Assembly: GCA_002973635.1 (NCBI GenBank) | Contig: CP027224.1 | Coordinates: 72,501 to 136,500, forward strand | Length of the DNA stretch: 64,000 nt | Reading direction: 5' to 3' | Origin: Lysinibacillus sp. B2A1 | Lineage (GTDB): Bacteria > Bacillota > Bacilli > Bacillales_A > Planococcaceae | Part shown: positions 20,972 to 31,192 of the stretch, piece after piece | Position numbering within the stretch: the first letter of the stretch is position 1 | Layout of the letters: each line of letters starts with the position of its first letter | Made by a program: the position numbers and the translations under genes | The notes under the pieces: generated by a model | What the model was told of the DNA's origin: nothing | The model's database searches: none | The model's input: the letters and a program-made list of their open reading frames with translations, nothing else

Positions 20972-21342
20972 AAGTAGTAGCAACAACAAATGCACCAGCA
21001 GCAATCGGACCATATTCGCAAGGAATTATTATAAATGGTATGTTTTACAGCTCTGGCCAAATCCCGTTAACGGCAGCTGGTGAATTGGTAGAGGGTGATA
21101 TTACAGTTCAAACAAGCCAAGTGTTTGCTAATTTAAAAGCAGTTTTAGAAGCCGCAGGAACATCTTTAAATCATGTTGTGAAAACAACAGTTTTTATGAA
21201 GGACATGAATGATTTTGTGGCAATGAATGAGGTATACGCAGGTCACTTCGGTGATCATAAACCTGCTCGCTCTGCTGTAGAGGTTGCACGCCTTCCAAAG
21301 GATGTAAAAGTAGAAATTGAAGTTATTGCCATCGTTAAATAG
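20968..21342 (+). CDS. ridA: 2-iminobutanoate/2-iminopropanoate deaminase (RidA/YabJ)
   Basis: The product is 124 aa with the YjgF/YER057c/UK114 trimeric fold. It hydrolyses reactive enamine/imine intermediates from PLP enzymes. Signature residues are [20 protein letters not shown] and the C-terminal [22 protein letters not shown], with the substrate Arg in KPARSAV. It overlaps purR and is required for full purine control in B. subtilis. Confidence 0.96.
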   Translation: MKVVATTNAPAAIGPYSQGIIINGMFYSSGQIPLTAAGELVEGDITVQTSQVFANLKAVLEAAGTSLNHVVKTTVFMKDMNDFVAMNEVYAGHFGDHKPARSAVEVARLPKDVKVEIEVIAIVK

Positions 21343-21353
21343 AAACGGTAAAG

Positions 21354-21389
21354 CTCGCTAAAAGGACAATCTTTTAGCGAGTTTTTTTT
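21354..21389 (+). terminator. Terminator after ridA
   Basis: An 11-bp perfect stem CTCGCTAAAAG/CTTTTAGCGAG followed by eight T residues. Confidence 0.9.
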
Positions 21390-21484
21390 AAGCCGACAAA
21401 CAATTGTCAAAATTTACGTAAATTAGAGAAAATATTATATTAATAAGTATTCAAATTTTTTAGAAAATTTGATAGACTATGAAA

Positions 21485-21509
21485 AGGAAAATATTCGGTA
21501 ATTAAGAAT
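21485..21509 (+). promoter_or_regulatory. Sigma-H-type promoter of spoVG
   Basis: AGGAAAA (21485-21491), 11 bases, TAAGAAT (21503-21509) fits the sigma-H pattern RNAGGAWWW-N11-RNNGAAT with one mismatch. B. subtilis spoVG is a classic sigma-H gene. Confidence 0.55.
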
Positions 21510-21553
21510 ATTATATTTTCATTTAGGCATCTAAGAAGAGAGGTGGTGAGAAA

Positions 21554-21856
21554 ATGGAAGTTACTGATGTAAGATTGCGTCGTGTTCAGACGGATGGTCG
21601 CATGCGTGCGATTGCTTCCATTACACTCGACAATGAGTTTGTAGTTCATGATATTCGAGTAATTGATGGAAATACTGGATTATTTGTGGCTATGCCAAGT
21701 AAACGAACGCCAGACGGTGAATTTAGAGATATTGCGCATCCGATTAATTCGACTACTCGTAATAAAATTCAGGAGATTATTTTAAACGAGTATCACAATT
21801 CAAGCGAATCAGAAGAGGCCGATAAAGCTGAAGAATTAGAAGGAATTGGCGTTTAG
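21554..21856 (+). CDS. spoVG: SpoVG RNA-binding regulator
   Basis: The product is 100 aa. [11 protein letters not shown]...[50 protein letters not shown] is the near-invariant SpoVG core, followed by an acidic tail. SpoVG affects asymmetric septation in Bacillus and binds RNA or DNA in other Firmicutes. GAGAGGTGGTGAG precedes the ATG. It has its own promoter and terminator. Confidence 0.97.
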   Translation: MEVTDVRLRRVQTDGRMRAIASITLDNEFVVHDIRVIDGNTGLFVAMPSKRTPDGEFRDIAHPINSTTRNKIQEIILNEYHNSSESEEADKAEELEGIGV

Positions 21857-21982
21857 CAAGAAAAATACTATTGTTTATCAAAGTACAGGCTGTGAAAATT
21901 TTAGAGCAACTAATAAATCGCATGATTTGTTAATCTGTTCAAATGTTTCAAATCCAGCGTATTATTGGTGAAAATAAATATT

Positions 21983-22017
21983 AAGAGCTCTTCTTATTCG
22001 GAGAGTTCTTTTTATTT
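21983..22017 (+). terminator. Terminator after spoVG
   Basis: AGAGCTCT pairs with AGAGTTCT (one G-U), followed by TTTTTATTTT. Apart from this and the glmU promoter, the 327-bp gap shows nothing else I can name. Confidence 0.65.
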
Positions 22018-22119
22018 TGGAAATAAGAGAAAAACAGTAGTTTATGGACATACATACAAACAATCGAGCATAAGGTGCATTTGATTTAGGAATTCATCTT
22101 TTTGTCAAGTCTACATACC

Positions 22120-22148
22120 TTGAAAATAGATGAATTTTGCTATATAGT
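22120..22148 (+). promoter_or_regulatory. Sigma-A promoter of glmU-prs
   Basis: TTGAAA (22120-22125), 17 bases, TATAGT (22143-22148). Confidence 0.65.
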
Positions 22149-22183
22149 CATAAGAGAAAATGAGCGTATTGGAGGACTTACAG

Positions 22184-23554
22184 ATGAGCAACATTTTTGC
22201 TGTCATTTTGGCTGCAGGTCAAGGTACACGTATGAAGTCCAAATTATATAAAGTGCTCCATCCAGTATGTGGGAAGCCTATGGTTCAACATGTGGTGGAT
22301 CATATTCAAACGTTAGATGTAAATCGCATCGTAACGGTCGTAGGACATGGTGCAGAAAAAGTACAACAACAGCTTGGTGATAAAAGCGAGTATGTTTTAC
22401 AAGCAGAACAACTAGGTACTGCACATGCTGTTCAACAGGCAGAGGCTATTTTAGGTAATGAAGAAGGGACAACATTAGTTGTCTGTGGTGATACGCCGCT
22501 TATTCGCCCTGAAACGATGCAGGCTTTATTTGAGCATCATCAAACAAAGGGTGCCAAGGCAACCATTTTAACTGCCATTGCAGATAATCCAACAGGTTAT
22601 GGTCGTATTTTACGCGGTGACAATGGACAAGTGGAGCAAATTGTTGAACAAAAGGATGCTTCTACAGAGCAGCAATCAGTAAAAGAAATTAATACGGGCA
22701 CATACTGTTTTGATAACAAATCTTTATTTGAGACGTTAAAGCTTGTGAAAAATGACAATGCTCAAGGTGAGTATTATTTACCTGATGTCATTGAAATATT
22801 ACAAAAGCAAGGCGAGATTGTTGAAGCGTATGTAACTGAAGATTTCGAGGAAACACTTGGTGTCAATGATCGTGTTGCTCTATCACAAGCAGAGACATTA
22901 ATGCGTACAAGAATTAATGAGCAGCATATGCGTAATGGTGTATCTATCATTAATCCAGAGGTAACCTATATAAGTGCAGATGCTGTGATTGGCCGTGATA
23001 CGGTTATTCAACCAGGCTCTATGATTGAAGGGAAGACAGTTATTGGAGAGGATTGTCTAATTGGCCCTAACTCGCAAATTATAGATAGCCGCATTGGTGA
23101 TCGTACAACAGTGCATTCTTCTGTTGTACGTGAAAGCGCTGTAGCAGAAGATACAGCGATTGGACCATTTGCAAATATTCGACCACTTTCTGATATCGGT
23201 AGCCATGTGAAAATTGGTAACTTTGTAGAAGTGAAGAAAAGTAAGCTTGGGAATGACTCAAAGGTATCGCACTTAAGCTATATTGGCGATGCGGAAATTG
23301 GCAACAATGTTAATATTGGTTGTGGTTCCATTACTGTCAACTATGACGGAAAAAACAAGTTCCAAACAATTATTGAAGATGATGTATTTGTAGGATGTAA
23401 TACTAACTTAGTAGCACCAGTGAAAGTTGGAAAAGGTTCATTTATTGCAGCAGGATCTACAATTACAAAAGAAGTTCCTGAAGACGCACTTGCCATTGCT
23501 CGTGCAAGACAAGAAAACAAACCGAATTATGTAAGCAAATTAAATTCAAAATAA
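22184..23554 (+). CDS. glmU: Bifunctional GlmU: UDP-GlcNAc pyrophosphorylase / GlcN-1-P acetyltransferase
   Basis: The product is 456 aa, the B. subtilis length when started at ATG 22184 (GGAGG 8 bases upstream; ATG 22160 is too early). The N-terminal nucleotidyltransferase shows [25 protein letters not shown]. The C-terminal half (from ~250) is a left-handed beta-helix of hexapeptide repeats ending with the acetyl-CoA site (FIAAGSTIT). It makes UDP-GlcNAc for peptidoglycan and teichoic acid. prs follows after 24 bp. Confidence 0.97.
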   Translation: MSNIFAVILAAGQGTRMKSKLYKVLHPVCGKPMVQHVVDHIQTLDVNRIVTVVGHGAEKVQQQLGDKSEYVLQAEQLGTAHAVQQAEAILGNEEGTTLVVCGDTPLIRPETMQALFEHHQTKGAKATILTAIADNPTGYGRILRGDNGQVEQIVEQKDASTEQQSVKEINTGTYCFDNKSLFETLKLVKNDNAQGEYYLPDVIEILQKQGEIVEAYVTEDFEETLGVNDRVALSQAETLMRTRINEQHMRNGVSIINPEVTYISADAVIGRDTVIQPGSMIEGKTVIGEDCLIGPNSQIIDSRIGDRTTVHSSVVRESAVAEDTAIGPFANIRPLSDIGSHVKIGNFVEVKKSKLGNDSKVSHLSYIGDAEIGNNVNIGCGSITVNYDGKNKFQTIIEDDVFVGCNTNLVAPVKVGKGSFIAAGSTITKEVPEDALAIARARQENKPNYVSKLNSK

Positions 23555-23578
23555 TTATCAACTAAACAGGAGGCCATC

Positions 23579-24538
23579 ATGCCGTATCATTATGCAAACT
23601 CACAATTAAAAATATTTTCACTTAATTCCAATAATCCACTTGCTCAAGAAATCGCGCAAGAAATGGGCGTTGAATTAGGTAAATCTTCTGTTAAGCACTT
23701 CAGTGATGGAGAGATTCAAATTAGCATTGAAGAAAGTATTCGTGGTTGTGATGTGTTTATCGTGCAGTCTACTTCTGCACCTGTAAACGAACATTTAATG
23801 GAGCTTTTAATTATGGTAGATGCAGTTAAACGCGCATCTGCTCGTACAGTAAACGTTGTAATGCCTTATTATGGATATGCACGCCAAGACCGTAAAGCAA
23901 AGGCACGTGAGCCAATTACAGCTAAATTAGTGGCTAACTTACTTGAAACTGCTGGTGCGACACGTGTTATCGTATTGGATCTACACGCACCACAAATTCA
24001 AGGATTCTTTGATATCTTGATCGACCACTTAATGGCGGTACCTTTATTATCTGACTACTTCAAATCAAAAGGTATTCCAGCGGATGAAATTGTAGTAGTT
24101 TCTCCAGACCATGGTGGTGTAACACGTGCTCGTAAAATGGCAGAACGTTTAAAAGCACCGATTGCAATTATTGACAAACGTCGTCCAAAACCAAACGTTG
24201 CAGAAGTAATGAACATTGTTGGTAATGTTGATGGTAAAGTGGCAATCTTGATTGATGATATTATTGACACTGCAGGTACGATTACGATTGGTGCAGATGC
24301 ATTACGTGCTGCTGGCGCGAAGGAAGTTTATGCTTGCTGCTCTCACCCAGTACTATCTGGTCCAGCTATCGAACGTATCGAAAATTCTGCAATAAAAGAA
24401 TTAGTTGTAACAAATACAATTCAGTTGGCTGAAGAGAAAAAATCACCAAAAATTACGGAGCTTTCTGTAGCTAAATTAATGGCTGATGCAATTTCTCGTG
24501 TTTATGAAAACAAATCTGTAAGTACTCTATTCGATTAA
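23579..24538 (+). CDS. prs: Ribose-phosphate pyrophosphokinase
   Basis: The product is 319 aa and makes PRPP from ribose-5-phosphate and ATP for purine, pyrimidine, His and Trp synthesis. The ATP loop ([16 protein letters not shown]), the PRPP-synthase signature around [12 protein letters not shown] and the PRPP-binding loop [12 protein letters not shown] are intact. AGGAGG precedes ATG 23579. It is co-transcribed with glmU. Confidence 0.97.
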   Translation: MPYHYANSQLKIFSLNSNNPLAQEIAQEMGVELGKSSVKHFSDGEIQISIEESIRGCDVFIVQSTSAPVNEHLMELLIMVDAVKRASARTVNVVMPYYGYARQDRKAKAREPITAKLVANLLETAGATRVIVLDLHAPQIQGFFDILIDHLMAVPLLSDYFKSKGIPADEIVVVSPDHGGVTRARKMAERLKAPIAIIDKRRPKPNVAEVMNIVGNVDGKVAILIDDIIDTAGTITIGADALRAAGAKEVYACCSHPVLSGPAIERIENSAIKELVVTNTIQLAEEKKSPKITELSVAKLMADAISRVYENKSVSTLFD

Positions 24539-24559
24539 TAAATATATGGCTAAATAAAG

Positions 24560-24596
24560 AACAAATCTATCTTTACAGGTAGATTTGTTTTTTTTA
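24560..24596 (+). terminator. Terminator after prs
   Basis: A 10-bp perfect stem AACAAATCTA/TAGATTTGTT followed by a T run. Confidence 0.88.
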
Positions 24597-24610
24597 TAGG
24601 TCTCTCTTTT

Positions 24611-24639
24611 GTGTGAATTTTCTTATAAAAGGGTATAAT
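24611..24639 (+). promoter_or_regulatory. Possible stress (sigma-B-like) or sigma-A promoter of ctc
   Basis: GTGTGA (24611-24616), 14 bases, GGGTAT (24631-24636) resembles sigma-B; the -35 matches 4 of 6. The same site also offers TATAAT at 24634-24639 for sigma-A. B. subtilis ctc is sigma-B dependent. Which factor applies here is not decided by sequence, and it lies 149 bp from the start codon. Confidence 0.4.
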
Positions 24640-24787
24640 GGTAATTGTGACTTAATAATATTTCACGACTGACAAAGTAGAAGTGAATATTATTATAGCC
24701 TTCAACAGATGTCATTCGTATCCTTTGAGTGTAGTGACATTTGTAGTAAGGCGTAAATAATTTTTCTTAGAAGGGGAAGATATAGAT

Positions 24788-25366
24788 ATGAGTACAGTAT
24801 TAAGTGTTACAAAGCGCGAAGCTGGGCATCGTTCGACTTTAACCCAACTTAGAAAAGGGGGAGCCATTCCTGCGGTTATTTACGGCTATAATTTAGTTTC
24901 AACCCCAATTTCTATTTCAGCGAAAGAATTTAAAAAATCTATTCAAAAAAATGGACAAAACAGTGTGTTCTCGATGGAGTTAGAAGGGAAAAGGGTAAAT
25001 GTTGTTGTGTCAGAAATCCAACAGTGCTCTTTAAGAGATGAAGTAAACCATGTAGACTTTTTAGCCATTAATATGTCTGAAGCATTAGAAGCAGACGTCC
25101 CTATTAAACTAGTTGGTGAGTCAATTGGTGTCAGTGAGGGCGGTATTTTGATGCAGCCTAACTTAGAGATGAAAATTAAAGTGAAGCCAGCTGATTTGCC
25201 TGAAGCAATTGAAATCGATATTACGAATCTTAAAATTGGCGAAGCTATCACGGTAGCTGATATTCGTGAGGGTATTGGTTTTGATGTTGTTAGTGAAGAT
25301 GATCATATCTTGGTCACACTTATGGCTCCAGCTGCTATTGAAACTACAGAAGAAGAACAAGAATAA
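24788..25366 (+). CDS. ctc: 50S ribosomal protein L25/general stress protein Ctc
   Basis: The product is 192 aa. The N-terminal L25 domain (residues ~1-95, AGHRSTLTQLRKGGAIPAVIYG) binds 5S rRNA. The C-terminal TL5 beta domain (~100-185, PIKLVGESIGVSEGGILMQPNLEMKIKVKPADLPEAIEIDI) is present, as in the long Ctc form. Start ATG 24788 lies 8 bases after AAGGGGAAG. Its place between prs and pth is conserved. Confidence 0.95.
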   Translation: MSTVLSVTKREAGHRSTLTQLRKGGAIPAVIYGYNLVSTPISISAKEFKKSIQKNGQNSVFSMELEGKRVNVVVSEIQQCSLRDEVNHVDFLAINMSEALEADVPIKLVGESIGVSEGGILMQPNLEMKIKVKPADLPEAIEIDITNLKIGEAITVADIREGIGFDVVSEDDHILVTLMAPAAIETTEEEQE

Positions 25367-25378
25367 CAATATATTGCT

Positions 25379-25421
25379 AAGGCTATTAAAGGGGCTGCAC
25401 CCTCTTTAGTAGCCTTTTTTA
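25379..25421 (+). terminator. Terminator after ctc
   Basis: AAGGCTA pairs with TAGCCTT, with an inner AAAG-GG/CC-CTTT helix, followed by T residues. Confidence 0.8.
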
Positions 25422-25517
25422 TTTTAAATATTTTTTAGCCAAGAATGTACAAAATGCTTTCTTAGTGTACGATATGGTAAAATAATGACTATTAGATGGA
25501 AAAGAAGAGGAGTACTT

Positions 25518-26078
25518 ATGAAAATTATTGTTGGTTTAGGAAACCCAGGTAAGCCTTATGAACATACAAGACATAACATTGGCTTTGATATTATTGATGC
25601 AATAGCTGAGAAATGGGGCGCGCCTTTAACAAATTCTAAATTTAATGGCATGTATGCAACTGTACATCGTCCAGAAGGAAAGGTTCTACTTGTTAAACCT
25701 TTAACATATATGAATTTATCAGGGGAATGTGTTGGGCCTCTGATGAATTATTTTGATATTGATGTAGAAAACTTAATTGTTATCTATGATGATTTAGATT
25801 TAGAAACAGGTAAATTACGCCTTCGTCAAAAAGGTAGTGCAGGCGGACATAACGGAATTAAGTCATTGATTCAACATTTAGGCACGCAAGAGTTTAATCG
25901 TATCCGTGTGGGGGTGAGTCGCCCACCAGCAGGTATGAAGGTCGCAGATTATGTGTTGTCAAAATTTTTAAAAGAAGACCAAGCTGCCATTGAGAACGCT
26001 GTTGAAAAGTGCGTAAATGCAGTTGAAGCATCTCTTTCAAAGCCATTTCTTGATGTCATGAATCATTTTAACGGATAG
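25518..26078 (+). CDS. pth: Peptidyl-tRNA hydrolase (SpoVC)
   Basis: The product is 186 aa and recycles peptidyl-tRNA dropped by ribosomes. Start ATG 25518 (MKIIVGLGNPG) has AGAGGAG upstream; the ATG at 25485 is too early. Catalytic His 20 lies in YEHTRHNIGFD with Asn 10 before it. The IYDDLDLETGKLRLRQKGSAGGHNGIKSL block is complete. In B. subtilis the gene is spoVC. Confidence 0.96.
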   Translation: MKIIVGLGNPGKPYEHTRHNIGFDIIDAIAEKWGAPLTNSKFNGMYATVHRPEGKVLLVKPLTYMNLSGECVGPLMNYFDIDVENLIVIYDDLDLETGKLRLRQKGSAGGHNGIKSLIQHLGTQEFNRIRVGVSRPPAGMKVADYVLSKFLKEDQAAIENAVEKCVNAVEASLSKPFLDVMNHFNG

Positions 26079-26289
26079 TCAAATAAAAAGGGCTATTAGT
26101 TTCAACATTTTGTGGATGTAAGTGTCAAAATCAGTATTATTGATAGTCTCCAACACAATGCTAAGATTATTCTTTTTTAAATTAAAGAATTAAAACATTC
26201 ATGCTTAGTGAATATTGAATAGTGCATAATCCTTTTTAGAAATGTCTATACTTTAAGTAGTAAGTTGCTTAAAGGAGGATGATTTGGAG

Positions 26290-26517
26290 ATGTCAGTTCG
26301 CTATCGATGTCGGCATTGTGAAGTAGAAATAGGGACACTCCCATTTGATGCAGATGATACGATTCGAAAGCTGCATATTTTCGAAATGGGAGAAGCGGAT
26401 GATTATGTTGAGAAAGATCAACATGGACACACAACTGTGCACTGCATTTGTGAGCAATGTGAGGATTCGCTGAGACAATATCCAGATTATCATGCACTCA
26501 ATAAATGGATTCAATAA
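26290..26517 (+). CDS. fin: Anti-sigma-F factor Fin (YabK)
   Basis: The product is 75 aa. Two zinc-type CxxC pairs frame the protein: YRCRHCEVEIG at the N-terminus and CICEQCEDSL near the C-terminus, and it ends YPDYHALNKWIQ, all as in Fin. In B. subtilis Fin helps the switch from sigma-F to sigma-G in the forespore. ATG 26290 is used; TTG 26284 is equally close to AAAGGAGG (26271-26278) and would add two residues. Confidence 0.9.
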   Translation: MSVRYRCRHCEVEIGTLPFDADDTIRKLHIFEMGEADDYVEKDQHGHTTVHCICEQCEDSLRQYPDYHALNKWIQ

Positions 26518-26658
26518 TTGGAGAGATGCTTTGGCGCACATTGTGTGCGTTCAAAGCTTTTTCCGTTTAACAAATGAATGAACATAAATTGATACGTATT
26601 ATCGTACTAGATTCATAGTATATGGCGATAGAATTACGCGCTGAAAGGAAAGGAGCTT

Positions 26659-29600
26659 TTGACTGTGGAAGTTTTACGACAGTTAGTGTCGCAGGACAAA
26701 CATATCACTTCATTTTTACAGGAGATTCAGAGCGGTCATACTGCATCACAGCTTATTACAGGACTAACAGGAAGCGCACGCCCAGTATTGGTCGATGCGT
26801 TATTCGAATATGTACAAAAACCGATCTATATAGTTTCTCCTAATTTATTGCAAGCACAAAAGATGGTTGATGAGCTTGCTGGAATGTTAGGTGAAGAGTA
26901 TGTTCATTATTATCCTGCTGATGAGTTTATTGCCGCAGATTTATCTGTAGCGTCACCTGAGTTACGTGCAGAACGTATTGCTACACTCGATTGTCTAGCT
27001 AGAGGTGAAAAGGCTGTTTATGTAATACCAGTTGCAGGCTTACGTAAAATGATGCAGCCAAAAGAACATTGGCTACAATACTTTTTACAAACTGCAGTAG
27101 GTGAAGATATTCAAATTGATGAATGGCTACAAACATTAGTGGAAATGGGATACGTCCGTAATTCAATGGTGACAACACCTGGAGAATTCGCGTTGCGTGG
27201 CGGTATTTTAGATATTTATCCGCCTTATTTAGAGTCCCCAATTCGTATTGAGTTATTCGATACAGAGGTGGATTCGATTCGAACATTTTCAGCAGATGAT
27301 CAGCGATCCATTGATAAATTACAAACAATCCGCATCCTCCCTGCTTCAGAAGCAATTTTAACGAGGGAAGAAAGAGTGGCATTGGCTGGTCGCCTAGAAA
27401 CCGCTTTAGCAACAAGCTTAAAGAAGGTTAAGAAACAGGAGACTAAAGAGCTGCTGTATCAGCATATTCAATATGATATTGAATTGTTACAACAGGGGAA
27501 TTTACCAGACTATGTAAACAAATATGGTTCGTTGTTGTATGAGAAAACAGCATATCTCGGTGATTATTTTGCTCATGATGGAATCGTATTATTTGATGAG
27601 CTTGGTCGTATTCAAGAAGTTATGGATGCTTGGGAACGTGAAGAGGATGAATGGTTTTTATCGTTAATTGAAGAAGGTAAGATGGTTCATGATGTAAAGC
27701 CAGCTTTCTCCTTAAAAGAAATTTTGGCAATGATGTCACAGCAAAAATTGTTTTTCTCCTTATTTTCTCGAACATTTGCAGGAGTAACATTTAATAAGAC
27801 AACGAATTTTTCTTGTAAGCCAATGCAACAGTTTCATGGGCAAATGGCATTGTTACAAAGCGAGGTTGAACGTTGGTTACTTGGTAAATTTACAGTACTT
27901 ATCGTTGCTCGAGATAAAGAGCGTATTAAACGCGTTCAGCAGATGCTAGAGGAATATGATATTCATACAGTAAATGGTAAGCCGACTGAGCCAGGTATCT
28001 ATATTGTAGATGGTACACTTTCTAGTGGGTTTGAGCTACCTCTACAACGATTAGCCATTGTGACGGAGGATGAGCTTTTTAAGCAGCAGGTAAAGAAAAA
28101 AGCACGTCCTCAAAAAATGACCAATGCAGAACGTATTAAAAGCTATACTGAAATTAAAGCTGGTGACTACGTTGTCCATGTTCATCATGGTATTGGTAAA
28201 TATATAGGTGTAGAAACCTTAGAGGTAAATGGTACACATAAAGATTATTTACACATTCGCTATCGAGCTGATGATAAATTATATGTGCCAGTAGAGCAAA
28301 TCGACTTGATTCAAAAATATGTGGCATCTGAAGACCGTGAACCGAAGCTACATAAACTTGGTGGGGCAGAATGGAAAAAGACCAAAGCTAAGGTATCCTC
28401 AGCTGTGCAAGATATTGCGGATGATTTGATTAAGCTCTACGCGAAGCGTGAAGCTGAGAAGGGACATCCATTTGCTCCTGACAACGATGATCAGCGTAAT
28501 TTTGAAGCTTCCTTCCCTTATGAGGAAACAGAGGATCAATTACGTTCCATTATTGAAGTAAAGCGTGATATGGAGCGTGAACGCCCTATGGACCGTCTTG
28601 TATGTGGTGACGTGGGCTATGGTAAAACAGAGGTAGCTATTCGAGCTGCGTTTAAAGCAATACAGGATGGAAAACAAGTGGCTTTTTTGGTGCCAACAAC
28701 TATTTTGGCTCAGCAGCATTACGAAACAATTCGTGAACGCTTCCAGGACTTTGCAATGAATGTGGGTCTCCTATCTCGCTTCCGTACAAAAAAAGAGCAA
28801 ACTGCAACGCTAAAGGGATTAAAGGAAGGGCAAATTGATATTGTTATAGGTACACACCGAATTTTATCGAAAGATTTAACGTTCCAAGACCTTGGACTGC
28901 TTATTGTTGATGAGGAGCAGCGTTTTGGTGTCACACACAAGGAAAAAATTAAACAGTTAAAAACAAATGTAGACGTCTTAACACTTACGGCTACGCCAAT
29001 TCCAAGAACGCTTCATATGTCGATGGTAGGTGTCCGTGATTTATCTGTCATTGAAACACCACCAGCCAATCGTTTCCCTGTACAAACGTATGTAATGGAG
29101 CATAGTGGAGCATTAGTACGTGAAGCCATTGAACGAGAAATGGCACGTGGAGGGCAAGTGTTCTATTTATACAATCGTGTAGAGGACATGGCCCGAAAGG
29201 TTGAAGAAATTCAAGTACTTGTTCCAGAAGCACGTGTGGGACATGCACATGGTAAGATGACAGAATCAGAGCTCGAATCCGTAATATTAGCCTTTTTAGA
29301 AGGCGACTATGATGTCCTTGTAACAACGACAATCATTGAGACGGGCGTCGATATACCGAATGTAAATACATTGATTGTACATGATGCAGACCGAATGGGC
29401 TTGGCACAGCTTTATCAATTGCGTGGACGTGTAGGTCGTTCCAATAGAGTAGCCTATGCATATTTTATGTATCAACGTGATAAGGTTTTAACAGACGTGG
29501 CGGAGCAGCGATTACAGGCAATTAAAGAGTTTACAGAGCTAGGATCAGGCTTTAAAATTGCTATGCGAGATTTATCTATCCGGGGTGCCGGAAACTTATT

Positions 29601-30177
29601 GGGAGCTCAGCAGCACGGCTTTATCGATTCAGTAGGCTTTGATTTATATTCGCAGATGCTGGAAGAAGCAATTGCAGAGCGTCAAACAGGTGTGAAAAAA
29701 GAAGAAAGGCCTGATATTGAAATTTTATTAAGTGTTGATGCGTATATTCCAGATGTATACATTCCAGATGGCTATCAAAAAATTCAAATGTATAAACGTA
29801 TTAAAGCAATGGATCAGGTGGAAGAATATCATGAAATCATTGAGGAACTAGAGGACCGATTTGGAGATCTTCCAATTGAAACGGAGCGCTTACTAAAAAT
29901 TGCACGTATGAAGGTATGGGGCTTAAACGCCGGCGTTTTATCAGTAAAGGAAAAGCAAAAAGTTATGACGATTTTATTATCAGAAGAAGGTACGGCAAAT
30001 GTCGATGGTGGTAAAGTTGTGGAGCAATCCATGAAATTTGAACGTGCTGTTGGCTTCGGTATGGACAATATGCAATTGAAATTAACAATTGATGAACGAA
30101 AGTGTGGAAAATATCAGCCTTTTGATATTTTAGAAGAGATGATGCAAATGATTTCTAATGCAAAAAAACAACCTTAA
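26659..30177 (+). CDS. mfd: Transcription-repair coupling factor
   Basis: The product is 1172 aa. The N-terminal UvrB-like modules are followed by the RNA polymerase-interaction domain (around residues 490-560, AGDYVVHVHHGIGKYIGVE). The RecG-like translocase carries Walker A GDVGYGKTEVA near 650, DEEQRFG and the LRGRVGRS helicase motif. It removes stalled RNA polymerase and recruits UvrA. TTG 26659 is taken; GTG 26665 is better spaced from AAGGAG and is possible. The usual neighbours are fin and spoVT. Confidence 0.97.
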   Translation: MTVEVLRQLVSQDKHITSFLQEIQSGHTASQLITGLTGSARPVLVDALFEYVQKPIYIVSPNLLQAQKMVDELAGMLGEEYVHYYPADEFIAADLSVASPELRAERIATLDCLARGEKAVYVIPVAGLRKMMQPKEHWLQYFLQTAVGEDIQIDEWLQTLVEMGYVRNSMVTTPGEFALRGGILDIYPPYLESPIRIELFDTEVDSIRTFSADDQRSIDKLQTIRILPASEAILTREERVALAGRLETALATSLKKVKKQETKELLYQHIQYDIELLQQGNLPDYVNKYGSLLYEKTAYLGDYFAHDGIVLFDELGRIQEVMDAWEREEDEWFLSLIEEGKMVHDVKPAFSLKEILAMMSQQKLFFSLFSRTFAGVTFNKTTNFSCKPMQQFHGQMALLQSEVERWLLGKFTVLIVARDKERIKRVQQMLEEYDIHTVNGKPTEPGIYIVDGTLSSGFELPLQRLAIVTEDELFKQQVKKKARPQKMTNAERIKSYTEIKAGDYVVHVHHGIGKYIGVETLEVNGTHKDYLHIRYRADDKLYVPVEQIDLIQKYVASEDREPKLHKLGGAEWKKTKAKVSSAVQDIADDLIKLYAKREAEKGHPFAPDNDDQRNFEASFPYEETEDQLRSIIEVKRDMERERPMDRLVCGDVGYGKTEVAIRAAFKAIQDGKQVAFLVPTTILAQQHYETIRERFQDFAMNVGLLSRFRTKKEQTATLKGLKEGQIDIVIGTHRILSKDLTFQDLGLLIVDEEQRFGVTHKEKIKQLKTNVDVLTLTATPIPRTLHMSMVGVRDLSVIETPPANRFPVQTYVMEHSGALVREAIEREMARGGQVFYLYNRVEDMARKVEEIQVLVPEARVGHAHGKMTESELESVILAFLEGDYDVLVTTTIIETGVDIPNVNTLIVHDADRMGLAQLYQLRGRVGRSNRVAYAYFMYQRDKVLTDVAEQRLQAIKEFTELGSGFKIAMRDLSIRGAGNLLGAQQHGFIDSVGFDLYSQMLEEAIAERQTGVKKEERPDIEILLSVDAYIPDVYIPDGYQKIQMYKRIKAMDQVEEYHEIIEELEDRFGDLPIETERLLKIARMKVWGLNAGVLSVKEKQKVMTILLSEEGTANVDGGKVVEQSMKFERAVGFGMDNMQLKLTIDERKCGKYQPFDILEEMMQMISNAKKQP

Positions 30178-30178
30178 A

Positions 30179-30229
30179 AGAAAAGCTGATTGTATCTTAC
30201 ATAGGATAACGATCAGCTTTTCTTTTTTT
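30179..30229 (+). terminator. Terminator after mfd
   Basis: AAAAGCTGAT pairs with ATCAGCTTTT across a 19-base loop, followed by a T run. Confidence 0.8.
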
Positions 30230-30419
30230 ATGGGATCAAAAATATTGCGATTATTATTGTTCAATAAATTTTTTCAGTATTACTAATAGAAATTTATTCA
30301 ATTGGTTATTCTAAGATAAGTTGATTAAGGTTAAATTCTACACACAAATACCCTTTAAAGCATGATTTTAAGGTTTTTGAAAAATATTGTTGGTTGTGAA
30401 ATCCTTTTTCTTCAGTTTT

Positions 30420-30450
30420 TGCATAGATTGTTTCATAAAAAACCATACTA
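30420..30450 (+). promoter_or_regulatory. Sigma-G promoter of spoVT
   Basis: TGCATA (30420-30425), 18 bases, CATACTA (30444-30450). The -10 is perfect for sigma-G and the -35 matches 5 of 6 (TGAATA). B. subtilis spoVT is made in the forespore under sigma-G. Confidence 0.75.
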
Positions 30451-30494
30451 TAGTTGAATAAAAATTTCATTGTAGCGAAAGCGAGGCATTAAGA

Positions 30495-31031
30495 ATGAAG
30501 GCAACAGGAATTGTTCGTCGTATTGATGATTTAGGGCGTGTGGTTATTCCAAAAGAAATTCGTAGGACGCTACGTATTCGTGAGGGTGACCCGCTTGAAA
30601 TTTATACAGATCGTGAAGGCGAAGTCATTTTAAAGAAATATTCTCCTATTAATGATTTGGGGGAATTTGCAAGAGAGTATGTGGAAACATTGTATGAAAC
30701 GTTAGGTACTCCAGCGTTTGTAACCGATCGAGATGAAGTAATTGCTGTCTCAGGTATCGGTAAAAAAGAGTACATTAATCGTCGTATTACTTCCTTTGCA
30801 GAGGGCTTTATGGACGAGCGTTCAACAAAAATAGAGAAAATGGAAACAACTATCGAGATTGTTCCTGGACAATATGAGCAAGTAAAGTCTTATTGTGCAA
30901 CTCCTATTATGGTAAATGGTGATCCTATTGGCTGTATTATTGTTTTATCAAAGGTACACTTTGTAGGTGAAGTAGAAGTAAAAGTTGTCGAAACGGCTGC
31001 AAACTTCTTAGCTAAACAAATGAATACTTAG
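30495..31031 (+). CDS. spoVT: Stage V sporulation regulator SpoVT
   Basis: The product is 178 aa. The AbrB-type N-terminal domain (MKATGIVRRIDDLGRVVIPKE, residues 1-21) is followed from ~55 by a GAF-like C-terminal domain (LYETLGTPAFVTDRDEVIAV...GCIIVLSK). It tunes late forespore (sigma-G) genes. Length and neighbours match B. subtilis. The start is preceded by AGCGAGGC, a weak ribosome site. Confidence 0.97.
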   Translation: MKATGIVRRIDDLGRVVIPKEIRRTLRIREGDPLEIYTDREGEVILKKYSPINDLGEFAREYVETLYETLGTPAFVTDRDEVIAVSGIGKKEYINRRITSFAEGFMDERSTKIEKMETTIEIVPGQYEQVKSYCATPIMVNGDPIGCIIVLSKVHFVGEVEVKVVETAANFLAKQMNT

Positions 31032-31192
31032 TTGAAATTTAAAGTTATTGCGATGACCTTCATTGGGCTGAACAATAACTTTTTTTGTACATAGTCTTTA
31101 TGTCGATAATAAAAAGAGATGCTATAAGGCGCGTCAAACTTTTGAGATATGCTATACTATTGGCATTGTAAAAGAAGGAAAGAGGGCATTTT

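Noticed and set aside
29700..30180. Repeated VYIPD-like stretch near the mfd 3' end as a possible repeat or CRISPR
   Set aside because: It is a short amino-acid echo (AYIPDVYIPDGYQ) normal in Mfd; no direct-repeat/spacer array exists anywhere in the window.
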